A stretch of DNA of 64,000 nucleotides from Magnetospirillum fulvum. Lineage in GTDB: Bacteria; Pseudomonadota; Alphaproteobacteria; Rhodospirillales; Magnetospirillaceae. The notes under the pieces were generated by a model. The model made no database searches. It saw only the letters and a program-made list of their open reading frames with translations, and was not told the DNA's origin. How positions within the stretch are numbered: position 1 is the stretch's first letter; each line of letters opens with the position of its first letter. Location: NCBI RefSeq assembly GCF_900108475.1, contig NZ_FNWO01000003.1:124001-188000 (forward strand), in the 5' to 3' direction. Shown here one piece after another: positions 17,682 to 25,986 of the stretch. The translations under genes and the position numbers were made by a program.

Positions 17682-18299
17682 TTAGCGCGAATAGAATTCG
17701 ACGACGAGGTTCGGTTCCATCTGGACCGGGTAGGGAACGTCCGCCAGCTTCGGGATACGGACGAACTTGCCCTTCATGTCCTTGTGATCGACTTCGAGGT
17801 AATCGGGCACGTCACGCTCGGGCGACTGCGAGGCTTCGACGATCAGAGCCAGATCCTTGGACTTGGTCTTGACCGAGATTTCGTCGCCTTCACGAACCTG
17901 ATAGCTCGGAATGTTGACGCGCTTGCCGTTGACGCGGACGTGGCCATGGTTGACCAACTGACGCGAGGCGAACGGGGTGGGGGCGAACTTGAGGCGGTAG
18001 ACCACGGCGTCAAGCCGACTTTCCAGCAGGCCGATCAAATTCTCGGAGGTGTCGCCACGACGGCGCACGGCCTCGTCATACAGGCGGCGGAACTGCTTCT
18101 CGCCGATGTTGCCGTAGTAACCCTTCAGCTTCTGCTTCGCCATCAGCTGGGTGCCGAAGTCCGAAGGCTTCTTGCGGCGCTGACCGTGCTGGCCCGGGGG
18201 GTTTTCCTTACCGCGCGCCAGCGGGCTCTTGCCGCGGCCCCACAAATTGGCGCCCAGGCGGCGATTGATCTTAAACTTTGCTTCGATGCGCTTGCTCAT
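17682..18299 (-). CDS. rpsD: 30S ribosomal protein S4
   Basis: A 205-residue primary 16S rRNA-binding protein. It starts [21 protein letters not shown], includes [17 protein letters not shown], and carries the S4 RNA-binding domain [15 protein letters not shown]...[21 protein letters not shown]. It is the cysteine-free form. It stands alone with its own terminator. The frame is open to 18359, but ATG 18299 gives the family start. Confidence 0.98.
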   Translation of the reverse strand: MSKRIEAKFKINRRLGANLWGRGKSPLARGKENPPGQHGQRRKKPSDFGTQLMAKQKLKGYYGNIGEKQFRRLYDEAVRRRGDTSENLIGLLESRLDAVVYRLKFAPTPFASRQLVNHGHVRVNGKRVNIPSYQVREGDEISVKTKSKDLALIVEASQSPERDVPDYLEVDHKDMKGKFVRIPKLADVPYPVQMEPNLVVEFYSR

Positions 18300-18583
18300 G
18301 CTCGTCCTTCGGTCCGAATTCATCGGTTCACGATTGTCCCGATAGCCCTGATCCGGCACTGCCGGGGGAGGGTGAGCACACCAAGAGGGCGCCCGCCCAT
18401 TTTCTCGGGAGAGAGGGCGGAACTATACGGAGCGCGGCCGGGATGTCAAACGAAACAAGCAGGGGCGGGCCAAAACATCGCCGCACAAAGCGAAAGCTGC
18501 CCCCCTTCCTCGGGAAAGGGGGGTGATTTCCATCTTCGATCAGGCTATATCAGACCGCTTAAGATACAAGGGGCTTTCGAAGC

Positions 18584-19564
18584 ATGACCGTTCTCGTTAC
18601 CGGAGCCGCCGGTTTTATCGGCTACCATACCTCTCTGCGTCTGCTGGAGCGGGGCGAGTCGGTTCTCGGCCTCGATAACCTCAACCCGTATTACGATGTC
18701 GCGTTGAAGGAAATGCGGCTGACCCGGTTGCGGGAGTTCCCCGGCTTTTCCTTCGCCCGAGCCGATATCGCCGACCGCGCCGCATTGGCCGAGATCGAGC
18801 GCGCCAATCCCGGCATTGATGCCATCATCAATCTGGCGGCCCAGGCCGGGGTGCGCCACTCCCTGACCGCGCCGCACGATTACACCCATTCCAATGTCGA
18901 AGGGCATCTGGTGATGCTGGAACTGGCGCGGCGGTTGCCCGTCTGTCGCCACTTCGTCTATGCCAGTTCGTCGTCGGTCTATGGCTCGAACACCAAGCTG
19001 CCTTTCTCGGTCGAGGATCGGGTCGATACCCCGATCTCGCTCTATGCCGCGACCAAGCGCGCGGGCGAGCTGATCAGCCATTCCTACAGCCACCTGTTTC
19101 GCATCCCCACCACTGGCCTGCGCTTCTTTACCGTCTATGGCCCGTGGGGACGCCCCGACATGGCCGCCTATCTGTTCGCCAAGGCGATCATCGCCGGCGA
19201 GCCGATCCGGGTGTTCAACAATGGCGACATGCGGCGCGACTTCACCTTCATCGACGACATCGTGTCCGGCATCGTCGGCGTGCTCGACAATCCGCCGCCC
19301 GATACCGGAACCGAGCCGCCCTACCGGCTCTATAATATCGGCAACAACCGTTCGGAACGGCTGATGGACTTCATCGGTCTGGTCGAGCAATCGCTGGGCC
19401 GCAAGGCGACCTATGTGCTTGAGCCGATGCAGCCGGGCGACGTCAAGGAAACCGCCGCCGATATTTCGGCGATTGCGCGTGACGTCGGTTTTGCCCCCAC
19501 CACCCCGATCAGCGTCGGCGTGCCGCGCTTCATCGACTGGTTCAAGCAATATCACGGTCTTTAA
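18584..19564 (+). CDS. UDP-glucuronate 4-epimerase (NAD-dependent epimerase)
   Basis: A 326-residue extended short-chain dehydrogenase converting UDP-glucuronate to UDP-galacturonate for surface polysaccharide. NAD-binding GAAGFIG (7-13), NLAAQAGVRHSL, catalytic SSSSVYGSN and YAATK, and FTVYGPWGRPDMA typical of the UDP-GlcA epimerase branch. DMRRDFTFIDDIV and QPGDVKETAAD follow. Its start is well placed; no partner gene is adjacent. Confidence 0.88.
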   Translation: MTVLVTGAAGFIGYHTSLRLLERGESVLGLDNLNPYYDVALKEMRLTRLREFPGFSFARADIADRAALAEIERANPGIDAIINLAAQAGVRHSLTAPHDYTHSNVEGHLVMLELARRLPVCRHFVYASSSSVYGSNTKLPFSVEDRVDTPISLYAATKRAGELISHSYSHLFRIPTTGLRFFTVYGPWGRPDMAAYLFAKAIIAGEPIRVFNNGDMRRDFTFIDDIVSGIVGVLDNPPPDTGTEPPYRLYNIGNNRSERLMDFIGLVEQSLGRKATYVLEPMQPGDVKETAADISAIARDVGFAPTTPISVGVPRFIDWFKQYHGL

Positions 19565-19572
19565 GAGAGATA

Positions 19573-19661
19573 ATACCAAACGGCTCTTTGAGTGAAACTC
19601 ATGCTGTTTGGTTAGGCCCGAAGGGCCGCGCGCCTCGGGTTCGATCCGCGCGGCTTGATAT
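19573..19661 (+). repeat. MITE-like element, short copy
   Basis: Begins ATACCAA (19573-19579) and ends TTGATAT (19655-19661). Inner stem ACCAAACGGC/GCTGTTTGGT, core CTCTTTGAGTGAAACTCAT, then GGCCCGAAGGGCCGCGCGCCTCG. This aligns with the first 65 bases of the element at 16170-16315 in opposite orientation. It lies nine bases after the epimerase stop. Confidence 0.65.
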
Positions 19662-19718
19662 AAGGCGCCGCCGGGTCGATCCGGGCGGCGTTTCTTTCTT
19701 TTGTCGGCGCACAAACAA

Positions 19719-19746
19719 AAACGGCGGGGGAAATCCCCCGCCGTTT
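19719..19746 (-). terminator. hemA terminator
   Basis: AAACGGCGGGGG/CCCCCGCCGTTT pair across a short loop. On the minus strand the stem runs into TTTTTGTTTG, just after hemA. Confidence 0.85.
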
Positions 19747-19777
19747 CTGCGTTCAAAGCCTGAAAGGGCCAGACGGC

Positions 19778-21007
19778 CTATTCGGCCGCCTTCTGCTCCT
19801 GCGCCTTGGCAATGCCGAGGCGGTCCCACACGGCGCAGAACGAATCGACCAGATGATCCATCATCGAATCGTCGTGCAGCGGGGTGGGGGTGATACGCAG
19901 ACGCTCGGTTCCGACCGGAACGGTGGGGTAGTTGATCGGCTGAACGTAGATGTTGTAGTCCGACAGCAGCAGATCGCTGGCCTGCTTGCACAGCGCGGCA
20001 TTGCCGACCATCACCGGGATGATGTGGCTGACCGACGGCAGCACCGGAATGCCACGCTCGGTCAGGCGACGCTTGCAGGTGGCGGCGCGTTCCTGATGCT
20101 TGACCCGCAGTTCCGGATGCTTGCGCAGGTACTGGACGCTGGCAAGACAGGCGGCGGCGGTCGCGGGCGGCATCGAGGACGAGAAGATGAAGCCCGGTCC
20201 GAAGCTGCGGGCGTAATCGACGCAGGCGCTGCTGGCGGCGATGTAGCCACCGACGACACCAATCGCCTTGGCCATCGTGCCCTGGATGATGGTGATGCGG
20301 TCGCGCAGTCCGTCACGTTCGGCGACGCCCGAGCCCTGCTCGCCATACATGCCGACGGCGTGGACTTCGTCGAGATAGGTCATCGCGCCGTACTTCTCGG
20401 CGACGTCGCAGATTTCGGCGATCGGCGCAATGTCGCCGTCCATCGAATAGACCGACTCGAACGCGACCAGCTTCGGCGCGTCCTTGGGGGCGGCGGCGAG
20501 CAGACGGTCGAGATCCTGGGCGTCGTTGTGGCGGAAGATCTGCTTGGCCGAGCGACCGTGGCGGATGCCCTCGATCATCGAATTGTGGTTCAGTTCGTCC
20601 GAGAAGATGATGCAGCCGGGAATGGTCGCGCCCAGCGTCGACAAGACGGTCTGGTTGGCGACATAGCCCGAGGTGAACAGCAGCGCCGCTTCCTTGGCGT
20701 TGAAGTCGGCCATCTCCTGCTCAAGCAGGACGTGATAATGGTTGGTGCCGGAAATGTTGCGGGTGCCACCGGCACCGGCGCCGCAGCGATCGAGCGCCTC
20801 GTGGGTGGCGGCAATCACTTCCGGGCGCTGACCCATGCCAAGATAGTCGTTGGAGCACCACACCACGACTTCTTCGGTCTTGCCGTCACGATGGTTCAGG
20901 GCCACCGGGAAGCGGCCGCAGATCCGCTCGAGATCGGCGAAGACGCGATAGCGGCCCTCGGCCTTCAGTTCAGAAATCCGCTTGGAAAAATACTGCTCGT
21001 AATCCAT
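19778..21007 (-). CDS. hemA: 5-aminolevulinate synthase
   Basis: A 409-residue PLP enzyme condensing glycine and succinyl-CoA to 5-aminolevulinate (Shemin pathway), the entry to heme, bacteriochlorophyll and B12. Typical features are [71 protein letters not shown] and the PLP lysine in [17 protein letters not shown]. The C-terminus ends with an AQEQKAAE tail. The frame stays open to 21169 but the ATG at 21007 has GGAGG upstream and the family N-terminus. It supplies precursors for bciB and the cob genes in this window. Confidence 0.97.
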   Translation of the reverse strand: MDYEQYFSKRISELKAEGRYRVFADLERICGRFPVALNHRDGKTEEVVVWCSNDYLGMGQRPEVIAATHEALDRCGAGAGGTRNISGTNHYHVLLEQEMADFNAKEAALLFTSGYVANQTVLSTLGATIPGCIIFSDELNHNSMIEGIRHGRSAKQIFRHNDAQDLDRLLAAAPKDAPKLVAFESVYSMDGDIAPIAEICDVAEKYGAMTYLDEVHAVGMYGEQGSGVAERDGLRDRITIIQGTMAKAIGVVGGYIAASSACVDYARSFGPGFIFSSSMPPATAAACLASVQYLRKHPELRVKHQERAATCKRRLTERGIPVLPSVSHIIPVMVGNAALCKQASDLLLSDYNIYVQPINYPTVPVGTERLRITPTPLHDDSMMDHLVDSFCAVWDRLGIAKAQEQKAAE

Positions 21008-21317
21008 CCCAGTCCTCCCTCCGACCTGCCGGGCGAGGATACCCCCCCATCTCCCGGCGGTTCGAGCCAACTTTTTTGCCCGCAGGGGACGTCTGCGATC
21101 GTTCGCGCGAGCGGGCGGTGAGCAAAGAAAGCCTTCCCGGCCCACCCGCGTCTGGGCGAACCGGAACAAGCGGCGATCCTAGAGGATCGAAAAGGTGCCT
21201 TGCAAGTGTACTTGACGTAATTTTCCTTACTTCCTGCCGGGGTATTGCCGATTTTTCGCTTGGGAGGGGGGAGCGGTGAGCCGGGTAGGCCGCTCCCCCC
21301 CGTTCGGTGAGGGGCGA
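21008..21317. other. Intergenic region upstream of hemA
   Basis: 310 bases between the hemA start and the aminotransferase stop. It should hold the hemA promoter, in an AT-richer patch at 21210-21235, but I found no FNR-type TTGAT-N4-ATCAA or TGT-N12-ACA site. A GC-rich hairpin (GGGGGGAGCGG/CCGCTCCCCCC, 21266-21300) lies past the aminotransferase stop and may end that transcript. Confidence 0.4.
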
Positions 21318-22700
21318 TCAGCGCCGCTCGGCGACCCAGGCGGCGGTGTCGGCCAGGGCCAGGGCGAAGCGGTAGAGCATTTCCGAGATTTCGTCGGCGG
21401 TGATGATCAGCGGGGGGGAGAAGGCGATTGAATCGCCCATCGCCCGCAGGATCAACCCGTGATCCTGGGCGCGGGCGACCAGGGTCGCGCCGACGCCCCA
21501 GGACGGATCGAACGGGGTCTTGGTCTCCTTGTCGGCGACCAGTTCGACGGCGGCAATCAGGCCGATGCCGCGCACCTCGCCGACCATCGGATGGTTGGCA
21601 AAGCCGCGCAGGCCGTCCTGGAGCACCGGGGCCACCTGGGCGACATGGCTGAGGATGTCGCGCTCGGCATAGATCTTCAGGGTCTCGACCGCGACGGCGG
21701 CCGAAACCGGATGGCCGCCATAGGTGTAGCCATGGCCGAAGGTGCCGATCCGCCCCGCCTCGGCGACGATCGGGGCCAGGACGCGCTCGTTGATCAGCAG
21801 CGCCGAGATCGGCAGATAGCCCGACGACAGCCCCTTGGCCATCGTCATGATGTCGGGGCGCATTCCGAAGGTCTCGGAGCCGAACATCTTACCGGTACGG
21901 CCAAAGCCGCAGATCACTTCGTCGGCGACCAACAAGATGTCGTATTTGTCGAGCACCGCCTGGATTTTGGGGAAGTAATCGGCCGGGGGCACCACCACCC
22001 CGCCCGCGCCCATCACCGGCTCGGCGAAGAAGGCGGCGACCGTCTCCGGCCCCTCGGCCAGGATCATCGCTTCGAGCTCCTCGGCCAGACGGGTCGAGAA
22101 CGCCTCTTCGCTCTCGCCGGGACGGCCGCCGCGATAGTAATGCGGGCAGGCGGCGCGCAGCACCGCCGGGTCGGGCAGGTCGAACGAGCGGTGGTTGACC
22201 GCCAGCCCGGTCAAGGACGAGGTCGCGATGGTGACGCCATGATAGGCGCGGTCGCGGGCGATCACCTTCTTCTTGTTCGGCTGACCGAGCGCGTTGGCGC
22301 GATAGCGGATCATCTTGAGCGCGGTGTCGTTGGCTTCCGAGCCCGAACCGGTCAGGAACGCGCGCGCCATCGGCACCGGAGCCAGCGCCAGCAGCCGCTC
22401 GCCCAGGGCGATCGCCGGGTCGTGGCTCTTATGGCCGAACAGGTGATAGAACGGCAGGGTCCGCATCTGTTCGGCGGCGGCGGCGACCAGCCGCTCTTCG
22501 CCCCAGCCGAGCGCGGTACACCACAGCCCGGCCAGACCCTCGATGTAATCCTTGCCGGTATCGTCGAAGACGCGGACGCCTTGGCCGCGGGCGATCACCA
22601 GCGGACCGATCTCCTGATGGCGGATCGGGTTGGTATAGGGATGCAAAAGCGATTCGATGTCTCGCTCGGCGGTGGTGCGATTGGTCGGGGTGGAGGTCAT
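21318..22700 (-). CDS. Class III (omega) aminotransferase
   Basis: A 460-residue PLP-dependent omega-amine:pyruvate-type transaminase. Features are GLAGLWCTALGWG, LTGSGSEANDTALKM, the AYHGVTIATSSLTG patch, AEPVMGAGGVVVPP, LLVADEVICGFGRTG and the PLP lysine in MTMAKGLSSGYLPISAL. Full family length. Close relatives use putrescine, taurine or beta-alanine; the substrate cannot be chosen here. It lies 45 bases downstream of cidB on the same strand. Confidence 0.85.
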   Translation of the reverse strand: MTSTPTNRTTAERDIESLLHPYTNPIRHQEIGPLVIARGQGVRVFDDTGKDYIEGLAGLWCTALGWGEERLVAAAAEQMRTLPFYHLFGHKSHDPAIALGERLLALAPVPMARAFLTGSGSEANDTALKMIRYRANALGQPNKKKVIARDRAYHGVTIATSSLTGLAVNHRSFDLPDPAVLRAACPHYYRGGRPGESEEAFSTRLAEELEAMILAEGPETVAAFFAEPVMGAGGVVVPPADYFPKIQAVLDKYDILLVADEVICGFGRTGKMFGSETFGMRPDIMTMAKGLSSGYLPISALLINERVLAPIVAEAGRIGTFGHGYTYGGHPVSAAVAVETLKIYAERDILSHVAQVAPVLQDGLRGFANHPMVGEVRGIGLIAAVELVADKETKTPFDPSWGVGATLVARAQDHGLILRAMGDSIAFSPPLIITADEISEMLYRFALALADTAAWVAERR

Positions 22701-22745
22701 GATCTCTCCCTAGGGGGACGCGAAAACGAAAGAGCGTCGGTCGGC

Positions 22746-23471
22746 TTAGATTTGGGTCAGCCAGCCGATCAGAAGCGGGGTCAGGATCGCGGTGACGATA
22801 CCGGCCAGACCGATGGCCAGACCGGCATAGGCGCCCTGGGTCTCGCCTTCCTGGAAGGCGCGGGTGGTGCCGATGGCGTGGGCCGAGATGCCGAAGGCCA
22901 GCCCGCGCGCGGCGGGCGAGCGGACCCGGACCAGGGTCAGAATCCACGAGCCGAAGATCGCTCCAGCCACCCCGGTCAGCACCACCAGAACGGCGGTCAG
23001 CGAGGGAAGGCCGCCGATCCGCTCGGAAACGCCCATCGCGATCGGGGTGGTCACCGATTTGGGGGCGAGGCTGAGCTGGACCAAAGACGACGCGCCCAGC
23101 AGCCGGGCCGAGACGACGACACTGATCAGCGCCACCGCCGAGCCCGCCACCGCCGTCGCCAGCACGGCGGGCCACGACCGGATCAGCGAGGGCAATTGAC
23201 GGTACAGCGGCACCGCCAGCGCCACCGTCGCCGGACCCAGCAGCAGGTGGACCATCTTGGCGCTGTCGAAATAGGTCTGATAGGCGATGCCGCTCAAGCT
23301 CAGGATCGCGATGATGACCAGCATCGTCACCAGCACCGGATTGATCGCGGGGCGGCGGCCACAGCGTTCGAACAGCCATACCGCGCCCTGATAGACCAGC
23401 AAGGTGAGGGCGAGCCCGAACATCGGCGATCCCGCGATCGCCTCCCAGGCGGCGCGCGGATCGAAGCTCAT
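22746..23471 (-). CDS. LrgB/CidB-family membrane protein
   Basis: A 241-residue inner-membrane protein with about seven hydrophobic segments. Family stretches are INPVLVTMLVIIAIL, LLGPATVALAVPLYRQ, LAPKSVTTPIAMGVSERIGG and GISAHAIGTTRAFQEGE. With CidA/LrgA it forms a two-gene unit linked to holin-like lysis control and, in other organisms, glycolate or pyruvate transport. Its ATG overlaps the upstream gene stop (ATGA). Confidence 0.9.
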   Translation of the reverse strand: MSFDPRAAWEAIAGSPMFGLALTLLVYQGAVWLFERCGRRPAINPVLVTMLVIIAILSLSGIAYQTYFDSAKMVHLLLGPATVALAVPLYRQLPSLIRSWPAVLATAVAGSAVALISVVVSARLLGASSLVQLSLAPKSVTTPIAMGVSERIGGLPSLTAVLVVLTGVAGAIFGSWILTLVRVRSPAARGLAFGISAHAIGTTRAFQEGETQGAYAGLAIGLAGIVTAILTPLLIGWLTQI

Positions 23472-23821
23472 GGCTGGTCCTTTCGGGCCTTGCGGTCAAG
23501 CAGCTGCATCGTCAGGCCGCTGACCACCATCGTCAGCAGGGTGCTAACCAATACCGCGACGGTGATCGGCACCGCCTCGGCGGCCAGGATGTCGGTCTGG
23601 ACCATCACGCCGACGCTGGCCGGAACGAACAACAGACCGAGATTACCGAGAATGCCGCGAGTGACACGGTCGAGCGATTTAGGCACCCGACCCCGGATCA
23701 CCAACCCCAGGAACAAGATCACCATTCCCGCGACCGGACCGGGCAGCGGCAGGCCGAACAGCCGGACAATCGCCTCTCCGGCAAGCTGGCAGATCACCAG
23801 AACCGTGATAGAACCGAGCAA
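23468..23821 (-). CDS. CidA/LrgA-family holin-like protein
   Basis: A membrane protein of about 117 residues with four hydrophobic helices. GEAIVRLFGLPLPGPVAGMVILF and LLFVPASVGVM are the CidA/LrgA signatures. No ATG suits the family N-terminus; I choose TTG at 23821, preceded by AAGGAAA, giving the usual length. The longer in-frame ATG version would add about 49 residues that read antisense through the SemiSWEET gene. Partner of the LrgB-like protein. Confidence 0.8.
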   Translation of the reverse strand: MLGSITVLVICQLAGEAIVRLFGLPLPGPVAGMVILFLGLVIRGRVPKSLDRVTRGILGNLGLLFVPASVGVMVQTDILAAEAVPITVAVLVSTLLTMVVSGLTMQLLDRKARKDQP

Positions 23822-23855
23822 AGTCGTTTCCTTTCCCGAGCCGGAGAGACCTCGA

Positions 23856-24128
23856 ATGCCACCCCTCACCTCGATCGACCTGTTGGGGTTGGTCGCCGGA
23901 GCGATGACTACCGTGTCCTTCGTACCGCAAGCGGTCAAGACCCTGCGCACCCGGCAGACCCGCGACATCTCTCTTTCGATGTGGCTGCTGTTCTGTTGCG
24001 GGGTGGGGGTGTGGATTGTCTATGGGCTGCTGGTCCCGGCCTGGCCGGTGGTCGCCGCCAACATCCCGACCTTGATTTTGGCGGGAGTGATTCTGGCGGT
24101 AAAGATCGCCAATCTCAAGCGGGAATAA
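23856..24128 (+). CDS. SemiSWEET-family transporter
   Basis: A 90-residue, three-helix protein of the bacterial SemiSWEET (MtN3/saliva) family, which dimerises into a sugar uniporter. The PQ motif is SFVPQAVKTLRTRQTRDISL (21-40), followed by WLLFCCGVGVWIVYGL. The ATG follows GGAGAG. It is divergent from cidA with a 34-base gap. Confidence 0.88.
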   Translation: MPPLTSIDLLGLVAGAMTTVSFVPQAVKTLRTRQTRDISLSMWLLFCCGVGVWIVYGLLVPAWPVVAANIPTLILAGVILAVKIANLKRE

Positions 24129-24133
24129 GTCGA

Positions 24134-24155
24134 GGCGGGGCCTCCTGGCCCCGCC
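24134..24155. terminator. Bidirectional hairpin between SemiSWEET and pyrE
   Basis: GGCGGGGCC/GGCCCCGCC with a TCCT loop between two convergent stops. No T tract. Confidence 0.45.
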
Positions 24156-24165
24156 ATCTGGTCAA

Positions 24166-24858
24166 TCAGGCCCCGCGGCCGCCGTGCAACGCCGACCATT
24201 GCACCGGATCGTGCAGGAACGAGCGCACCGCTTCGATGGCGCGGCGGTCGAACGGACCGTCCTGCTCGGCCACTTCCAGCACGTCCCACCAATTGGCGAG
24301 ATAGCCGAGCTTGACCCCGATTTCTTCCAGGCTCTTCAGCGCGCCGGGGAACACCCCATAGAAGAACACGACGAAGGAGAAGTCGATCGTGCAGCCCGCT
24401 TCGCGCAGGGCGTTGACGAAATTGACCTTGGACGCGCCGTCCGAGGCCAGATCCTCGACCAGCACGACGCGGGCACCGTCGCGGAAATCGCCCTCGATCT
24501 GGGCATTGCGGCCAAAACCCTTCGGCTTTTTGCGGACGTACAGCATCGGCAGGCCAAGCCGGTCGGCGATCCAGGCCGCATAGGGGATACCGGCGGTTTC
24601 GCCGCCGACGATCGCATCGACCGATTCATAGCCGGAATTGCGCAGGATCGCGGTGCTCATCAGTTCGGAGATGCGAGCCCGGGCGCGCGGAAACGAGATT
24701 ACCTTGCGGCAATCGACATAGACCGGGCTGGCCCAGCCCGAGGTCAGGATATAGGGTTCCTCGGGTCGGAAGTTGACCGCTCCGATCTCCAACAGGATGC
24801 GGGCCGTGGTCAGGGCCGCCTGCTTCTGTTCGTGGGTGCGGGAAACGGTATTTGCCAT
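24166..24858 (-). CDS. pyrE: Orotate phosphoribosyltransferase
   Basis: A 230-residue enzyme forming OMP from orotate and PRPP in pyrimidine synthesis. The substrate region is PYILTSGWASPVYVDCRKVIS, the PRPP-binding motif VVLVEDLASDGASK lies near 125, and KKPKGFGRNAQIEG is the flexible loop. It is the longer PyrE form with a C-terminal extension after YGVFPGALK, seen in alphaproteobacteria. ATG 24858 is chosen because the conserved helix starts soon after. Confidence 0.95.
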   Translation of the reverse strand: MANTVSRTHEQKQAALTTARILLEIGAVNFRPEEPYILTSGWASPVYVDCRKVISFPRARARISELMSTAILRNSGYESVDAIVGGETAGIPYAAWIADRLGLPMLYVRKKPKGFGRNAQIEGDFRDGARVVLVEDLASDGASKVNFVNALREAGCTIDFSFVVFFYGVFPGALKSLEEIGVKLGYLANWWDVLEVAEQDGPFDRRAIEAVRSFLHDPVQWSALHGGRGA

Positions 24859-24950
24859 GGGGACGCCCTCTTTCTGATCGCCTTGTCGCGTGGGCGCTCT
24901 ATAGGCACAATCGCTGCTGTCCTGCAAGAAGACAGAAACGGGGAGAGGCA

Positions 24951-25730
24951 ATGACCAATGTGATTGATGTCGTCTGCGTCGATGGTGTTGCTACCGTTAC
25001 GCTCAATCGTCTTGAAAAAATGAACGCCTTGAATTTGCCGATGTGGCAGGGGCTCGCCGACGCGTTCACCCGTCTTTCCGCCGATCCCCAGGTCCGGGTG
25101 GTGGTATTGCGCGGGGCCGGGACCAGCGTGTTTGCCCCCGGTGCCGATATCGACGAGTTCGACACCCTGCGGGCCGATGCCGCTCAGGCCAAAGACTACG
25201 ATCTGGTGCTGCGAAAGGCGCTTGATGCGGTGCGGCTTTGCCCTCATCCGGTGATCGCGGCGATCTGGGGGGCCTGTGTCGGCGGCGCGCTGGAGTTGGC
25301 CTGTTGTTGCGATCTGCGTCTGTCGGCCCGGTCCGGCCGCTTCGGGGTGCCGATCAACCGTATCTCGGTGGTGATGGCCTATCCCGAACTGGCCGAAATC
25401 CGCCGGGTCGCCGGGGTCGCCGTCGCGTTGGAATTGCTGCTGGAAGGCCGCGTGATCGATGCCGACGAGGCGTTGGCAAAGGGGTTGCTGACCCGTGTCG
25501 TCGAGGATGACGTCCTGGAGGCGGAAATCGCCGTCACCGCCCGGCGCATCGCCGCCGGGGCACCGCTGGTCAATCGCTGGCACAAAGCGTTCCTGCGCCG
25601 TCTCGACGATCCCGCGCCGGTGTCCGAGACCGAGATGGCGGAATGCTACCGCTTTCTCGCGACGGCCGATTACGCCGAGGGACTGGCCGCCTTCCGCGCC
25701 TGCCGCAAGCCGGTGTTCCGGGGGGAATGA
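24951..25730 (+). CDS. Enoyl-CoA hydratase/isomerase-family protein
   Basis: A 259-residue crotonase-fold protein. The oxyanion-hole segments are GTSVFAPGADIDEF (58-71) and IWGACVGGALELACCCDLRLS (104-124); MNALNLPMW is the N-terminal signature. In the second segment the usual catalytic Glu of GGGxE hydratases is not clear, so the reaction may not be hydration. GGGAGAG precedes ATG 24951. Divergent from pyrE; no other fatty-acid genes adjoin it. Confidence 0.82.
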   Translation: MTNVIDVVCVDGVATVTLNRLEKMNALNLPMWQGLADAFTRLSADPQVRVVVLRGAGTSVFAPGADIDEFDTLRADAAQAKDYDLVLRKALDAVRLCPHPVIAAIWGACVGGALELACCCDLRLSARSGRFGVPINRISVVMAYPELAEIRRVAGVAVALELLLEGRVIDADEALAKGLLTRVVEDDVLEAEIAVTARRIAAGAPLVNRWHKAFLRRLDDPAPVSETEMAECYRFLATADYAEGLAAFRACRKPVFRGE

Positions 25731-25743
25731 AGGGAGCCGCCGC

Positions 25744-25986
25744 TTATTGCGGCGGCCCGCCCGCCTTGACCCAGGCCAGCACGAAGACCCGGATCGCCGA
25801 CGATAGCGAACCGGGGCTCTGGGGGCCGAACCGGCCCGAATCGATCTCGGTGACCAACTGGTTGACCGATTGTCCGCGTTGGGCGGCGATCGTCTTCAGT
25901 TCGTCCCAGAACGCTTCTTCCAGCGTCACGCTGCTGGCGTGGCCCGCAATCATCACCGACCGCTTCTGGACGGGTTGCCCGGTCAT
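25744..25986 (-). CDS. Ribbon-helix-helix domain protein
   Basis: An 80-residue protein with VQKRSVMIAGHASSVTLEEAFWDELKTIAAQRGQSVNQLVTEID, typical of the RHH_4 family of small DNA-binding proteins common in alphaproteobacteria. Its start overlaps the stop of the Pls-like synthetase by four bases (ATGA), so it is made from the same mRNA. A role controlling that gene is only suggested by position. Confidence 0.8.
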   Translation of the reverse strand: MTGQPVQKRSVMIAGHASSVTLEEAFWDELKTIAAQRGQSVNQLVTEIDSGRFGPQSPGSLSSAIRVFVLAWVKAGGPPQ

